From Yersinia rohdei ATCC 43380 (lineage in GTDB: Bacteria; Pseudomonadota; Gammaproteobacteria; Enterobacterales; Enterobacteriaceae): DNA of 64,000 bases. The notes below the pieces were generated by a model. The model worked only from the letters and a program-made list of their open reading frames with translations, made no database searches and was not told where the DNA came from. The first letter of the stretch is position 1, and the number at the start of each line of letters is the position of its first letter. Position numbers and translations under genes: made by a program. Where the stretch lies: NCBI RefSeq assembly GCF_000173775.1, contig NZ_ACCD01000009.1, forward strand, positions 62,001-126,000, in the 5' to 3' direction. Below are positions 28,706 to 38,681 of the stretch, one piece after another.

Positions 28706-29137
28706 TGCTACTCCGCTGAAAAATAATACAAAAACGGCAGGATCGTGAGATTCTGCCGTTGATCAGGTATGTTCAGAAGAATGATATATATCTGAAAATA
28801 ATTTGAAAAAGGTAAGCGTTAAGCCACTGCGCCTTTGATCCCGCTCCCTGAGTAGTTAGGTTATCTTGGCCCCCTCCTCCGCAAACCAGATCAGTGGATA
28901 AGAGCAAATTGCCCGAGGGGCATTGGGTATTGGGTATTGGACAGCAAGGTTTTATAGTTGGCTAGCATCAATCTAACGGTATAGAAACATCAGCCAATAT
29001 GATGACTGTCTATGTTTGAGACATCATTTCTTGCTGTTACATAAGTATTATTGCATGATTATCATCAATTTGATTACAACCATGGCACTTTATGGATTAC
29101 CGTATTCAATTTTCATTTTCCCATATAGTGATGATTC
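28706..29137. other. Intergenic region between the yfjP-like gene and the WYL gene
   Basis: About 430 bp between divergent genes. It holds a hairpin ACGGCAG-GATC / GATTCTGCCGT at 28734-28759, which read leftward is followed by TTTTTG and could attenuate the yfjP-like transcript. A short TTGGGTATTGGGTATTGG tandem lies near 28925, and AT-rich sequence before the WYL gene must carry its promoter. No convincing gene was found. Confidence 0.5.
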
Positions 29138-30043
29138 ATGCCTAGTTCCCCTTCTAAGCGGCTTGAGGACTTGAGTCTGGTCCAGCGCGAGCGGCTGGCC
29201 TACATCGATTTTCGGCTCTACTTCTTCGGTGAGATCGGTCGCCCAGATCTGATTGAACGCTTCGGTGTAGCTCCGGCAGGGGCGACACGCGATTTGGCTT
29301 TGTACCGGGAAATCGCGCCGCATAACATCACCTTCGATGGTAGCAACAAGATCTATCGCATCGGGCAGGAGTTCTCCCCGTTGTTCAAGCACGCATCGCA
29401 GCGCGTTCTGTCGGCGCTGGCTCTCGGCTTTGGCGATGGCGTGAACGGTCCAATGCAGGCACTGCTACCATGCGAATCCCCCGCGGCCCTAAGCATTCCC
29501 AAGATGGATGTGTTAGCCACGATTTGCCGAGGAATCCACGCTAAGCGACCCGTCGCCATCCGCTACCACTCGATGAGCAGCGGCGAGTCCAAGCGGGTAA
29601 TTGTGCCCTTTGCTTTGGTTGATACCGGCCTGCGCTGGCACGTCCGAGCCTTTGATCGCAAGAGTAGAGAGTTTCGGGATTTCATCGTCACCCGCATCGA
29701 AGAACCAACATTGCTCGACGAGGAGCCACAGGCCAACGAACGACAGGATAACGACATCCAGTGGACGCGCATCGTCGAGCTGGATTTTGTGCCGCACCCG
29801 AGCGTTGAGCGGCCCGATATTATCAAGATGGACTACGGGATGACAGATGGTTCGATCAGGATGCGCGTTCGCGCGGCGGTGGTGGGCTATATGTTGCAGC
29901 ACTGGCGGGTGGACTGCTCACCCGATCATTGCCTTCGTGGACCGGAGTACCGGTTATGGCTCAAAGATCATCTCGCAATTTACGGCGTAAAAAATGCCTT
30001 ACTGGCACCAGGCTATAGCGCCACTAAGAAGGCTGACTATTAA
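29138..30043 (+). CDS. WYL-domain regulator of the helicase-RM operon (BrxR/CapW-like architecture)
   Basis: A 301-aa protein with an N-terminal winged helix (LYFFGEIGRPDLIERFGVAPA, about residues 25-50), a WYL domain (about 125-210, AIRYHSMSSGESKRVIVPFA, RWHVRAFDRKSREF) and a C-terminal extension. This layout is that of BrxR/CapW regulators, which repress defence operons. Its stop overlaps the next start by one base (TAATG), so it belongs to the following operon. There is no strong ribosome binding site, which suits low expression of a repressor. Confidence 0.82.
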   Translation: MPSSPSKRLEDLSLVQRERLAYIDFRLYFFGEIGRPDLIERFGVAPAGATRDLALYREIAPHNITFDGSNKIYRIGQEFSPLFKHASQRVLSALALGFGDGVNGPMQALLPCESPAALSIPKMDVLATICRGIHAKRPVAIRYHSMSSGESKRVIVPFALVDTGLRWHVRAFDRKSREFRDFIVTRIEEPTLLDEEPQANERQDNDIQWTRIVELDFVPHPSVERPDIIKMDYGMTDGSIRMRVRAAVVGYMLQHWRVDCSPDHCLRGPEYRLWLKDHLAIYGVKNALLAPGYSATKKADY

Positions 30044-33000
30044 TGGAACTGATCGACAATATCAACCGCCTGCTCGGAGACGACCTGAAGCAGACGCTCA
30101 AACCTGGCGCTCGCCTGAAGATCGCCGCCTCCTGCTTTTCGATGTACGCGTTCGAAGCGCTCAAAGCAGAGCTGGAAAAAATCGACGAGCTGCAATTCAT
30201 CTTTACCTCGCCGACGTTTACCGCTAACGAGGTTACCGACAAGATTCGCAAGGAACGCAAAGAATTCCACATACCGAAGGCTGACCGCGAACGGAGCTTG
30301 TACGGGAGTGAGTTCGAAATTCAGCTGCGTAACAAACTGACCCAGCGCGCAATTGCAAAAGAGTGCGCGAACTGGATGCGGCGCAAGGCAACATTCAAGT
30401 CCAATCGCAGCAAGGCACCGATGCAGCAGTTTACTTGCATTCAGGCTGCTTCCGCAGATACTGCCTACATGCCACTGCACGGCTTTACCGCCGTCGATCT
30501 CGGCTACCAGCAGGGCAACGCTGTCTCCAACTTCGTCAACAGGATGGACGAGCCGACGTTTACGGCGATCTACCTCGGTCTGTTTAACCAGATCTGGCAA
30601 GACCCCGAGAAGCTGGAGGATGTAACGGCGCAGATCTGCGACCACATTGCGTCCGTCTACCAGGAAAACTCGCCCGAGAGCATCTACTTCCTGATGCTCT
30701 ACAATATCTTCAATGAGTTTCTGGACGACATCAACGAGGATGTCCTGCCGAACGACCGCACGGGCTATCAAGACACGCTCATCTGGAACAAACTCTTCAA
30801 TTACCAGAAAGATGCTGCCACCGGGATCATCAACAAACTTGAGAACTACAGCGGCTGCATCTTGGCCGATAGCGTGGGCTTGGGCAAGACTTTCACCGCG
30901 CTGGCCGTGGTAAAGTATTACGAACTGCGCAACAAGTCAGTTCTGGTGTTATGCCCCAAGAAGCTGGCGGACAACTGGCTGAACTACAGCCGTAACCTCA
31001 AGACCAACATATTTGCTCGCGACCGGTTCAACTACGACGTGCTTTGTCATACCGACCTCAGCCGTACGAGCGGTGAGTCGTTCGGCACACCGCTGAATCG
31101 CATCAACTGGGGCAACTATGACCTCGTCGTCATCGACGAGTCGCACAACTTCCGCAACAATGACGCCTATAAGGACAAGGAAACCCGCTACCAGAAGCTG
31201 ATGAACAAGGTTATCAAGGAGGGAGTGAAAACCAAGGTGCTGATGCTTTCGGCCACCCCCGTGAACAACCGCTTCAACGACCTGCGCAACCAACTGGCGC
31301 TGGCCTACGAAGGCGACTCCGAAAACCTCAGCAAGAAGCTGCGTACCGGCAAGACGGTAGAGGACATTTTCCGTGGTGCGCAGGCTAGCTTCAATGCATG
31401 GGCAAAGCTTCCATCGGAAGAGCGCACAGCGCGGGCTATCCTGGATTCGTTGGACTTCGACTTCTTCGAATTGCTCGACAGCGTCACCATCGCACGTTCG
31501 CGCAAGCATATTCAGACCTTCTACGATACCAAGGAAATCGGCCAATTCCCTGAGCGCCGCAAACCCTTGTCGTTCCACAGCCCGCTCACACAGAGAACGG
31601 ATGTGATGAGCTTCAACGAAATTTTCGAGCAGCTGTCTTTACTCAAGCTCGCTGTTTACGCCCCGATCAGCTACATCCTGCCCAGTCGGCTCAAGAAGTA
31701 CGAGGAGATGTATGACACTCAGGTTGCAGGGAAAGGCAAGCTTAAACAAATCGACCGTGAAAAGAGTTTGCAGGCATTGATGACGACCAACCTGCTCAAG
31801 CGCCTGGAAAGCTCGATTGAGTCTTTCCGCTTGACGCTCAAGTCCCTGCGCGCAAACCACACTAATACGCTGGCCAAGATCAGCACTTTCAATGAGACTG
31901 GCGGCATCAGTGGCATTGATAGCAGAATAAATGACCTGACCGACCAGTTAGAAAACCTCGACGTGGACGACGACCTGCCAAGCAATGGCGACAGTGAGAT
32001 CGGTGGCAAGGTCAAAATCAGCCTCGCCGATATGGACTTGCCTTCTTGGGAGCACGAGCTGAAGGTCGATCTGGAAATCATTGATGCCTTGCTGACGTCG
32101 ATGAACAAGATCACGGCAGCCGATGATGCCAAACTGCAGCATCTCAAGACACTGGTTCTGGAGAAGATCGCAGCACCGCTGAATCCTGGCAACAAAAAGG
32201 TGCTGATCTTCACCGCCTTCGCCGACACCGCTGACTATCTGTATGCCAATTTGGCTCCGGAATTGCTGGCCACACAGACCTTGCACAGTGCGAAAGTCAC
32301 CGGCAAAGGGGCGCCGAAGAGCACGCTCAAGAAGAACTATGACTTCCAGGAACTGCTCACCCTCTTCTCGCCACACTCGAAGGAGAAAGCGATCGTGCTG
32401 CCAAATGAGGCGGCAGAGATAGATTTGTTGATCGGCACCGATTGTATCTCTGAAGGCCAGAACCTGCAGGACTGCGACTACCTCATCAACTACGACATCC
32501 ACTGGAATCCCGTGCGCATCATCCAGCGCTTCGGCCGTGTGGATCGCATCGGCTCACCCAACAGCAGCATCCAACTGGTTAACTACTGGCCAGACATCTC
32601 GCTCGACGAATACATCAACCTGAAGGAACGGGTTGAGAGCCGAATGATGATTGCCGATGTCACAGCCACCGGTGACGACAATGTGCTGAGCGCCCAAGCC
32701 AACGATGTGTCTTATCGCAAAGAGCAATTGCGACGTTTGCAAGAGGAAGTGATTGAGCTGGAAGACCTGAAAACCGGAGTGTCGATTACTGATCTCGGGC
32801 TCAATGACTTCCGAATGGACTTGCTCAACTATGTGAAGGTCAATGGCGAATTGAGCAACGTGCCAAGCGGGATGCACGCCGTAGTGCCTGCCAAGCCGGA
32901 GATGGGCCTACGCCCGGGTGTGATCTTCACGCTACGCAACCGGAATCCAAGCGTCAACGTCAGTCAGCACAACCGCCTGCACCCTTATTACCTCGTCTAT

Positions 33001-33321
33001 ATTAATCGCGAGGGGGAAGTCATTCACGATCACACCGAAGTCAAACGTTTGCTGGATCTGGTTCGCACCTGCTGCAAGGGACAAGCCCAGCCTATTACAG
33101 ATGCCTGTCTCCTGTTCAATAAGGAAACGGCCGATGGCCGCAAGATGCAGATGTATTCGGACCTGCTTGGCAAGGCCATCCGCTCAATGATCGAGGTGAA
33201 GGAAGAGAAGGATCTGGACAGCCTCTTCTGCAGCGGAAAGACCACCGCGTTGGTCAATACTATCGTCGGACTGGACGACTTCGAACTGATTACCTTCATC
33301 GTGATTCAGGAGGCCGGATGA
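30043..33321 (+). CDS. SNF2-family helicase with N-terminal PLD-like region
   Basis: A 1092-aa superfamily 2 ATPase. Walker A is DSVGLGKTFTALAV (about residue 276), Walker B is DESHNF (about 365), motif III is LSATPVNN, and the C-terminal lobe has TDCISEGQNLQDCDYLINYD and RFGRVDRIGS. The first 130 residues (RLKIAASCFSMYAFEAL) resemble the phospholipase D-like fold often joined to such helicases, but no HxK motif is seen. Its stop overlaps the DUF4391 start as ATGA. It probably moves on phage DNA as part of a restriction-like complex; that role is inference. Confidence 0.85.
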   Translation: MELIDNINRLLGDDLKQTLKPGARLKIAASCFSMYAFEALKAELEKIDELQFIFTSPTFTANEVTDKIRKERKEFHIPKADRERSLYGSEFEIQLRNKLTQRAIAKECANWMRRKATFKSNRSKAPMQQFTCIQAASADTAYMPLHGFTAVDLGYQQGNAVSNFVNRMDEPTFTAIYLGLFNQIWQDPEKLEDVTAQICDHIASVYQENSPESIYFLMLYNIFNEFLDDINEDVLPNDRTGYQDTLIWNKLFNYQKDAATGIINKLENYSGCILADSVGLGKTFTALAVVKYYELRNKSVLVLCPKKLADNWLNYSRNLKTNIFARDRFNYDVLCHTDLSRTSGESFGTPLNRINWGNYDLVVIDESHNFRNNDAYKDKETRYQKLMNKVIKEGVKTKVLMLSATPVNNRFNDLRNQLALAYEGDSENLSKKLRTGKTVEDIFRGAQASFNAWAKLPSEERTARAILDSLDFDFFELLDSVTIARSRKHIQTFYDTKEIGQFPERRKPLSFHSPLTQRTDVMSFNEIFEQLSLLKLAVYAPISYILPSRLKKYEEMYDTQVAGKGKLKQIDREKSLQALMTTNLLKRLESSIESFRLTLKSLRANHTNTLAKISTFNETGGISGIDSRINDLTDQLENLDVDDDLPSNGDSEIGGKVKISLADMDLPSWEHELKVDLEIIDALLTSMNKITAADDAKLQHLKTLVLEKIAAPLNPGNKKVLIFTAFADTADYLYANLAPELLATQTLHSAKVTGKGAPKSTLKKNYDFQELLTLFSPHSKEKAIVLPNEAAEIDLLIGTDCISEGQNLQDCDYLINYDIHWNPVRIIQRFGRVDRIGSPNSSIQLVNYWPDISLDEYINLKERVESRMMIADVTATGDDNVLSAQANDVSYRKEQLRRLQEEVIELEDLKTGVSITDLGLNDFRMDLLNYVKVNGELSNVPSGMHAVVPAKPEMGLRPGVIFTLRNRNPSVNVSQHNRLHPYYLVYINREGEVIHDHTEVKRLLDLVRTCCKGQAQPITDACLLFNKETADGRKMQMYSDLLGKAIRSMIEVKEEKDLDSLFCSGKTTALVNTIVGLDDFELITFIVIQEAG

Positions 33322-34019
33322 GTCAGTCTGCGCGATTTGAGTCGAATACCGCGTTCATCAACTATCCGAAGCAGGCTGTCTTTGGTCGTACCCTGCCAAA
33401 GAATAAGATCTACGAACACAGCGGCGCCAATACAAGACTGAAGGATTTGTTCGTCGAGCAGGTGGAGCAAATCGTCTGGCAATACAAGTTGGCTCCGGAA
33501 ACGATCAACCTGCCCGCCAGGCCGGGAGTACCAGAGCTTCAGATTTTCTCAATCCAGCTCAAGACATCGGAGCTGAATCTGGACGTTTTGCGTTGCATCG
33601 ATGGCGCGGTGCAGTTTCCCATCATCTTCGAGCTGAGCTTTGATGGCCGAACAAAGGTGATCGCTGCATACAAACGACCGAATGAGTCAGACGCCAGCCG
33701 TTGGGTCATGAGTGACTACTTTACGACAGGCTGGTTGCCGAGTGACTGTGAGCGCGCCGCCATGCCTTTAGCACTCGACCTGGGCGGCTTGTATGAGCAG
33801 ACGCTTCACCGCCTAATCCCCACGCCTGCGCGCCCACAAGAAAGTCTCGCTGACTTGGTCGTACGCGTCGAACTGGTTGAAGCCAAGCAGCGTGAGGTTG
33901 AGAAAGCTGCCAGTAGACTTGCCAAAGAAAAGCAATTCAACCGCAAAGTAGAGATCAACGCGCATTTGCGGCAGCTTAAAAAAGAACTTGAAGAATTGAC
34001 CGGGAGTGAGAGTGCATGA
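33318..34019 (+). CDS. DUF4391-family protein
   Basis: A 233-aa protein with a mixed alpha/beta first part (AINYPKQAVFGRTLPKNK-like start, QIFSIQLKTSELNLDVLRCID) and a C-terminal coiled coil (AKQREVEKAASRLAKEK). DUF4391 genes are regularly found between SNF2 helicases and type III-like Mod/Res genes, where they may be an adaptor. No enzymatic motif is visible. It is coupled to both neighbours by ATGA overlaps. Confidence 0.75.
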   Translation: MSQSARFESNTAFINYPKQAVFGRTLPKNKIYEHSGANTRLKDLFVEQVEQIVWQYKLAPETINLPARPGVPELQIFSIQLKTSELNLDVLRCIDGAVQFPIIFELSFDGRTKVIAAYKRPNESDASRWVMSDYFTTGWLPSDCERAAMPLALDLGGLYEQTLHRLIPTPARPQESLADLVVRVELVEAKQREVEKAASRLAKEKQFNRKVEINAHLRQLKKELEELTGSESA

Positions 34020-36717
34020 CACAGAGCTTGAATGATGAGTCAAGGATACACATCGAGCAGATCGCTGGTGAAGCGTTGGCGCAACTCGAAAGCATCGCTG
34101 AAACCGCTAGGGGCAAGCTGCACGATGGGCGGATATTGGGCTCAGAAGCGTTGGCAAGCATCAACACAATGACGTCCAGTTCAGCCATTCAAAGGCTGGG
34201 TCACATCAGTCAGGTGAACCGCGAAAGCTATCGGGTACTGGTGGCGGAGCCTGCCATCGCTCGTGTTGTGGTGGTCGATGAAGAGGGAGAGGAAAAACCT
34301 TCTACATCTGCCGCACGACGCCGGTATCGGGCTTTCCTAATTTGGCCAGCTACCGTGCGCCGATTGGACGCTTGGCCTCGTTGGCAATTGGCGCCGAGTT
34401 CACGCTTCCCAACGGAACCGTCGTCGAGGTTCTTGAGCGGGCCCAGCTTCGGCCCAATGCGCTTGCCGATGGGTGGGACTCTCGCGACACCGTCGTTGAA
34501 GCCGAGCATTTTGGACCGTTCACCATTGAGTCGCTGCGTGCGCTGCTGACCGAGGTTGCGGGAGAAGAAGTCACCGAAGACATTCTTGGCCAATTGCTGG
34601 CCGAGGAGTCAGTCAAGGCCAACATCATCGACGGTGTTCGCCGCAGCGTCATCACCAAGATGGGACTGCGTGATCAGCCTATCCTCGATCAATATCAAGA
34701 TGAGATTTTCCGTCGCCCTATCGACAATCGTCTTTTGATCCTGGGCCCGCCAGGTACAGGCAAGACGACCACCCTGATCCGCCGCCTCGGCCAAAAACTC
34801 GACACCGCCTACCTGGATGAAGATGAACAACGTCTGGTTGAAACAATCGCTTCAGCCCAAGGCATTGCGCACGCCAACAGCTGGCTGATGTTTACGCCCA
34901 CGGAATTGCTCAAGCAGTACCTCAAGGAGGCTTTTGCGCGTGAAGGTGTTCCCGCCTCGGATCAGCGCATCAGAACGTGGCAAGACTATCGACGCGAGCT
35001 GGCCCGAAACGCATTCGGCGTCCTCAGAACGGCTTCAGGTGGAGGTACCTTCGTCCTGAAAGACGGACTGGCCAGCCTGACCGACTCCGCACTAGAGCGC
35101 CCCATTCAATGGTTTGACGATTTCGATGCATGGCAGCGCAAGACCTACGTGCAGGAGTTGCGTGAAGCTGCAACCCAGCTCCACGATGCCAAAAATCCCG
35201 AAGTCCTAAGTCTCGGTGCACACCTGCAAGACATCTTGTCGCGGGCAGCCGATGGCGCGCTGGTTGCAATGTTTGGCTCGCTGGCGGTGGAGATTGCCAA
35301 AGTACAGATGCTCGTCAGCAGTCTCAAGGAAGGCTCTGACGCCAAGATCAAAGCCGCACTCAACCTGCAGCTCAACCGCAACCGAGTTTTTCTGGATGAG
35401 TTGGCCCGCGTGATCGACAGCCTCCAACAAGCGCAAGCGACTGAAGCTGACGACCAGGACGACCCGGATGCCGATGAAGAAGAAGACACCACAGCATCCC
35501 GCACAGGTCGTACCGCCGCGCTCAATTCCTACATGCAAGCGGTACGCGCCCAAGCCCGGGCAGCAGCATCCAAGCGCACAGTCAGCAAAACCTCTCGCAA
35601 TGGCAAAATCATCGAGTGGTTAGGGGAGCGTGGTCTGACAGAAGCGGATCGCGTTGAGGTGGGTGCAAGCCTTCTGGTGCAGGCCAGTGCACGCCGCTTC
35701 GTTAATCCGGTCAAACGCTACCTCGAGGGCATCCCGAAGCGCTACCGTGCATTCAGGCGCGAACGCCAACCGACAAACACCTGGTATCGCCACGAAGGCT
35801 TTGAGGCGCGCGACATCCACCCCCTGGAGTTGGACATCGTACTGCTTGCGATCTTGCGCGCCGCAGGCGACCTGCTCAGTCGGCCCAACGTTCAGCGCGA
35901 CATTGATAGCCCCGCCTGGTCATCGCTCCAGCCCATTCTGGGGCATTACTGCAACCAGATCCTGGTGGATGAAGCCACTGACTTCTCGCCCATTCAGCTT
36001 GCGAGCATGGCGTCGCTGGCGCATCCACGACTGCGCTCATTCTTTGCCTGTGGTGACTTTAATCAGCGTCTGACCACCTGGGGCGCACGCTCTGTCGACG
36101 ATTTGAATTGGGTCTTTGCGGATTTCGACATCAAGGAGATCACGGTATCCTACCGGCAGAGCAAGCAACTGAACGATCTGGCTCGCGACATGATCCGCGC
36201 CGTCGGTGGCCCCGAGCAAAACGCCAGCTTGCCTGCGCATATGGACAGCATAGGCGTTGCGCCAGCCTTGCTGGAGCACGCGACCAACACAGAAACCATT
36301 GTCGGTTGGCTGGCGGATCGCATTCGCGAGATTGAGCGCTTTGTCGGCCAGTTGCCATCCACCGCCATTTTTGTGAGCACCGAGGATGACGTTGCTCCGC
36401 TGGCCGAAGCACTCAACACAGCCTTGGCGGAGCACAACATTCAGGTCATCGCCTGCCGAGAAGGCAAGGCTGTGGGGCAGGAAAGCAACGTGCGCGTATT
36501 CGACATCCAGCACATCAAAGGCCTGGAGTTCGAGGCGGTGTTCTTTGTCAGCATTGACCAGCTCGCCACGCTGCATCCGGCGCTATTCGACAAATACCTG
36601 TACGTCGGCACTACCCGGGCGGCCACCTACTTGGGTGTGACCTGCCAGGGCTGCTTGCCCTCCGCCATCGAAAGTCTGCGCCCGCACTTTTGCCAGGACT
36701 GGCAACAAGGCGACTGA
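34016..36717 (+). CDS. UvrD-like superfamily 1 helicase, interrupted by a -1 frameshift
   Basis: The gene starts at 34016 (MTQSLNDESRIHIEQIAG), overlapping DUF4391 as ATGA. In frame it reads to VVVDEEGEEK and then derails. Slipping back one base at the A5 run 34293-34297 restores TFYICRTTPVSGFPNL and a continuous frame to 36717, about 900 aa in total. The second part carries Walker A GPPGTGKTTTLIRRL (about residue 245), Walker B VDEATDF (about 650) and a UvrD-type C-terminal motif HIKGLEFEAVFF. The break may be a lost A in an A6 run, a sequencing error or programmed slippage. Alternative separate products are 34016-34549 and 34342-36717. Confidence 0.8.
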
Positions 36718-36744
36718 ACCTACAAATACGAATTCGAATTGTGA

Positions 36745-36778
36745 GTCGCTATGCCTTTTCCATAAAAAGCATAGCGAC
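36745..36778 (+). promoter_or_regulatory. Perfect 10-bp inverted repeat ahead of mod
   Basis: GTCGCTATGC and GCATAGCGAC flank CTTTTCCATAAAAA in the 75-bp gap between the helicase and mod genes, just before the GAGG of mod. It has no T run, so it is more likely an operator or translational hairpin than a terminator. Confidence 0.55.
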
Positions 36779-36792
36779 CAGAGGAAAAGAAC

Positions 36793-38670
36793 ATGGAAAA
36801 GCTAAAAATGCATTCACCCAATCTCACGCAAGACAACATCGCCCGCCTTCGTGATCTGTTTCCAGGCTGCGTCACTGAAGCCAAGGGCGAAGACGGCAGT
36901 GTGAAACTGGCGGTGGATTTTGACCAGCTACGGCAGGAATTAGCCGAGTCGATTGTGGAGGGTCCACAGGAACGCTACCACCTGAACTGGCCAGGCAAGC
37001 GCGAGGCACTGCTCACAGCCAACGCACCGATTGCCAAGACGCTACGCCCCTTCCGCGATGAAAGCGTGGACTTCGACACCACGAAGAACTTGTTCATCGA
37101 AGGCGATAACCTCGATGCGCTTAAGTTGCTGCAGGAGACCTATCTTGGCAAGGTCAAGATGATCTACATCGACCCGCCGTACAATACAGGGCGCGACTTC
37201 ATCTATGACGACGACTACAGCGCAGATGTCGAGGGTTACCAATTGGCCTCTGGCCAGGTGAATCAAACCGGCGGAAAACTTGTGGCTAACACTGAAGCCA
37301 ATGGGCGCTATCATTCTGACTGGCTAAGCATGATCTACGCACGTCTTCGATTGGCTCGTAATCTGCTGAAGGATGATGGCGTCATTTTTATGTCTATCGA
37401 CGATAACGAGGTGGACAACCTGCGCAAAGTAGCTAGCGAAGTATTTGGTGATGAGAACTTCGTTGCGCAAGTTATATGGCAGAAAGTTTTCTCTCCAAAG
37501 AACAGCGCACGATGGTTCTCGGAAGATCACGACTACGTTCTGGTTTATGCGAAGAATGGCGACAGTTGGAGCCCCAATCTTCTGCCACAAACTGACGACA
37601 TGATTGCTAGGTACAAGAATCCTGACAATGATCCTCGTGGCGTCTGGCAATCCGACAACCTTACCGCGCGCAACAGATACGATGCAGGACTCTATTCCGT
37701 TAAGTGCCCCTCTGGCCGCGTTATCGAAGGGCCACCGAAGGGAAGCTATTGGAGAGTGAGCGAATCAAATTTCAAGAAGCTTGATGTGGATAATCGAATT
37801 TGGTGGGGTGCTGATGGTGACAACATGCCCCGCCTAAAGCGATTTTTAACTGAAGTCAAACAAGGTAAAACACCACAAACCCTTTGGTTTTACAAAGAGG
37901 TGGGCCATACGCAGGATGCGAAAAAGACGTTGCTTAAATATGTTCAATTCGAAGAGACGGAAAATGTTCTTAACTCAGTAAAACCAGTTGAGCTACTGCA
38001 GAGAATCCTGCAACTTGCGACGAGCCCAAGTAGTGACGACATTGTTTTGGACTTCTTTAGCGGAAGCGCTACGACAGCCCATGCCGTTATCAAACAAAAC
38101 GCCGAGGACGGCGGCAATCGACGATTCATTGCCGTTCAGATTGCCGAGCCACTCCCTACGCCGGAACCGGCAATGGCCTCGATATTTGAAATGGGTTTGA
38201 AGCGGGTGCGCAATGTAGCAATGGAGCTGCGTCAGCAATCCAGCACGAGCCAGCTGGATCTAGGCTTCAGAGTGCTGAAGATCGAGTCTTCCAACATGGC
38301 CGACGTTTATTACTCGCCTGACGCGCTTGACAATGCCAAGTTCGATCTCTTCGTTGACAACATCAAGCCCGACCGCACACCTGAGGATCTGCTGTTCCAA
38401 GTAATGCTGGATTGGGGTGTCGATCTGGCGTTGCCCATTGCCAAGCAGTCCATTCAAGGTAAGGACGTGTTCTTTGTCGATGGGAATGTGCTTGCCGCCT
38501 GCTTCGACGCCAGTGGCAGCATTGACGAAGCCTTTGTGAAGGAACTGGCCAAGCGTCAGCCACTGCGTGTGGTGTTCCGCGACGCGGGCTACAAGAACAG
38601 CGCGGTCAAGATCAACGTTGAGCAGATTTTCAAGCTCTTGTCGCCCGTCACCGAAGTGAAATGTATCTAA
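36793..38670 (+). CDS. Type III-like DNA methyltransferase (Mod)
   Basis: A 625-aa N6-adenine or N4-cytosine methyltransferase of the beta class: DPPY at residues 127-130 ([14 protein letters not shown]) precedes the SAM-binding motif [13 protein letters not shown] near residue 420. The region between them should recognise the target. In type III systems Mod both protects host DNA and gives specificity to Res. GAGGAAAAG precedes the ATG. res follows 11 bp downstream. Confidence 0.9.
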   Translation: MEKLKMHSPNLTQDNIARLRDLFPGCVTEAKGEDGSVKLAVDFDQLRQELAESIVEGPQERYHLNWPGKREALLTANAPIAKTLRPFRDESVDFDTTKNLFIEGDNLDALKLLQETYLGKVKMIYIDPPYNTGRDFIYDDDYSADVEGYQLASGQVNQTGGKLVANTEANGRYHSDWLSMIYARLRLARNLLKDDGVIFMSIDDNEVDNLRKVASEVFGDENFVAQVIWQKVFSPKNSARWFSEDHDYVLVYAKNGDSWSPNLLPQTDDMIARYKNPDNDPRGVWQSDNLTARNRYDAGLYSVKCPSGRVIEGPPKGSYWRVSESNFKKLDVDNRIWWGADGDNMPRLKRFLTEVKQGKTPQTLWFYKEVGHTQDAKKTLLKYVQFEETENVLNSVKPVELLQRILQLATSPSSDDIVLDFFSGSATTAHAVIKQNAEDGGNRRFIAVQIAEPLPTPEPAMASIFEMGLKRVRNVAMELRQQSSTSQLDLGFRVLKIESSNMADVYYSPDALDNAKFDLFVDNIKPDRTPEDLLFQVMLDWGVDLALPIAKQSIQGKDVFFVDGNVLAACFDASGSIDEAFVKELAKRQPLRVVFRDAGYKNSAVKINVEQIFKLLSPVTEVKCI

Positions 38671-38681
38671 GGGGGCGTGCG

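Noticed and set aside
28925-28942. TTGGGTATTGGGTATTGG short tandem as a possible phase-variable tract
   Set aside because: Only two and a half units and not placed in a promoter spacer or reading frame that I can identify.
29138-30043. WYL gene as the regulator of CBASS (CapW)
   Set aside because: It overlaps the SNF2 helicase gene and lies almost 6 kb from CBASS, so it belongs to the helicase-RM operon.
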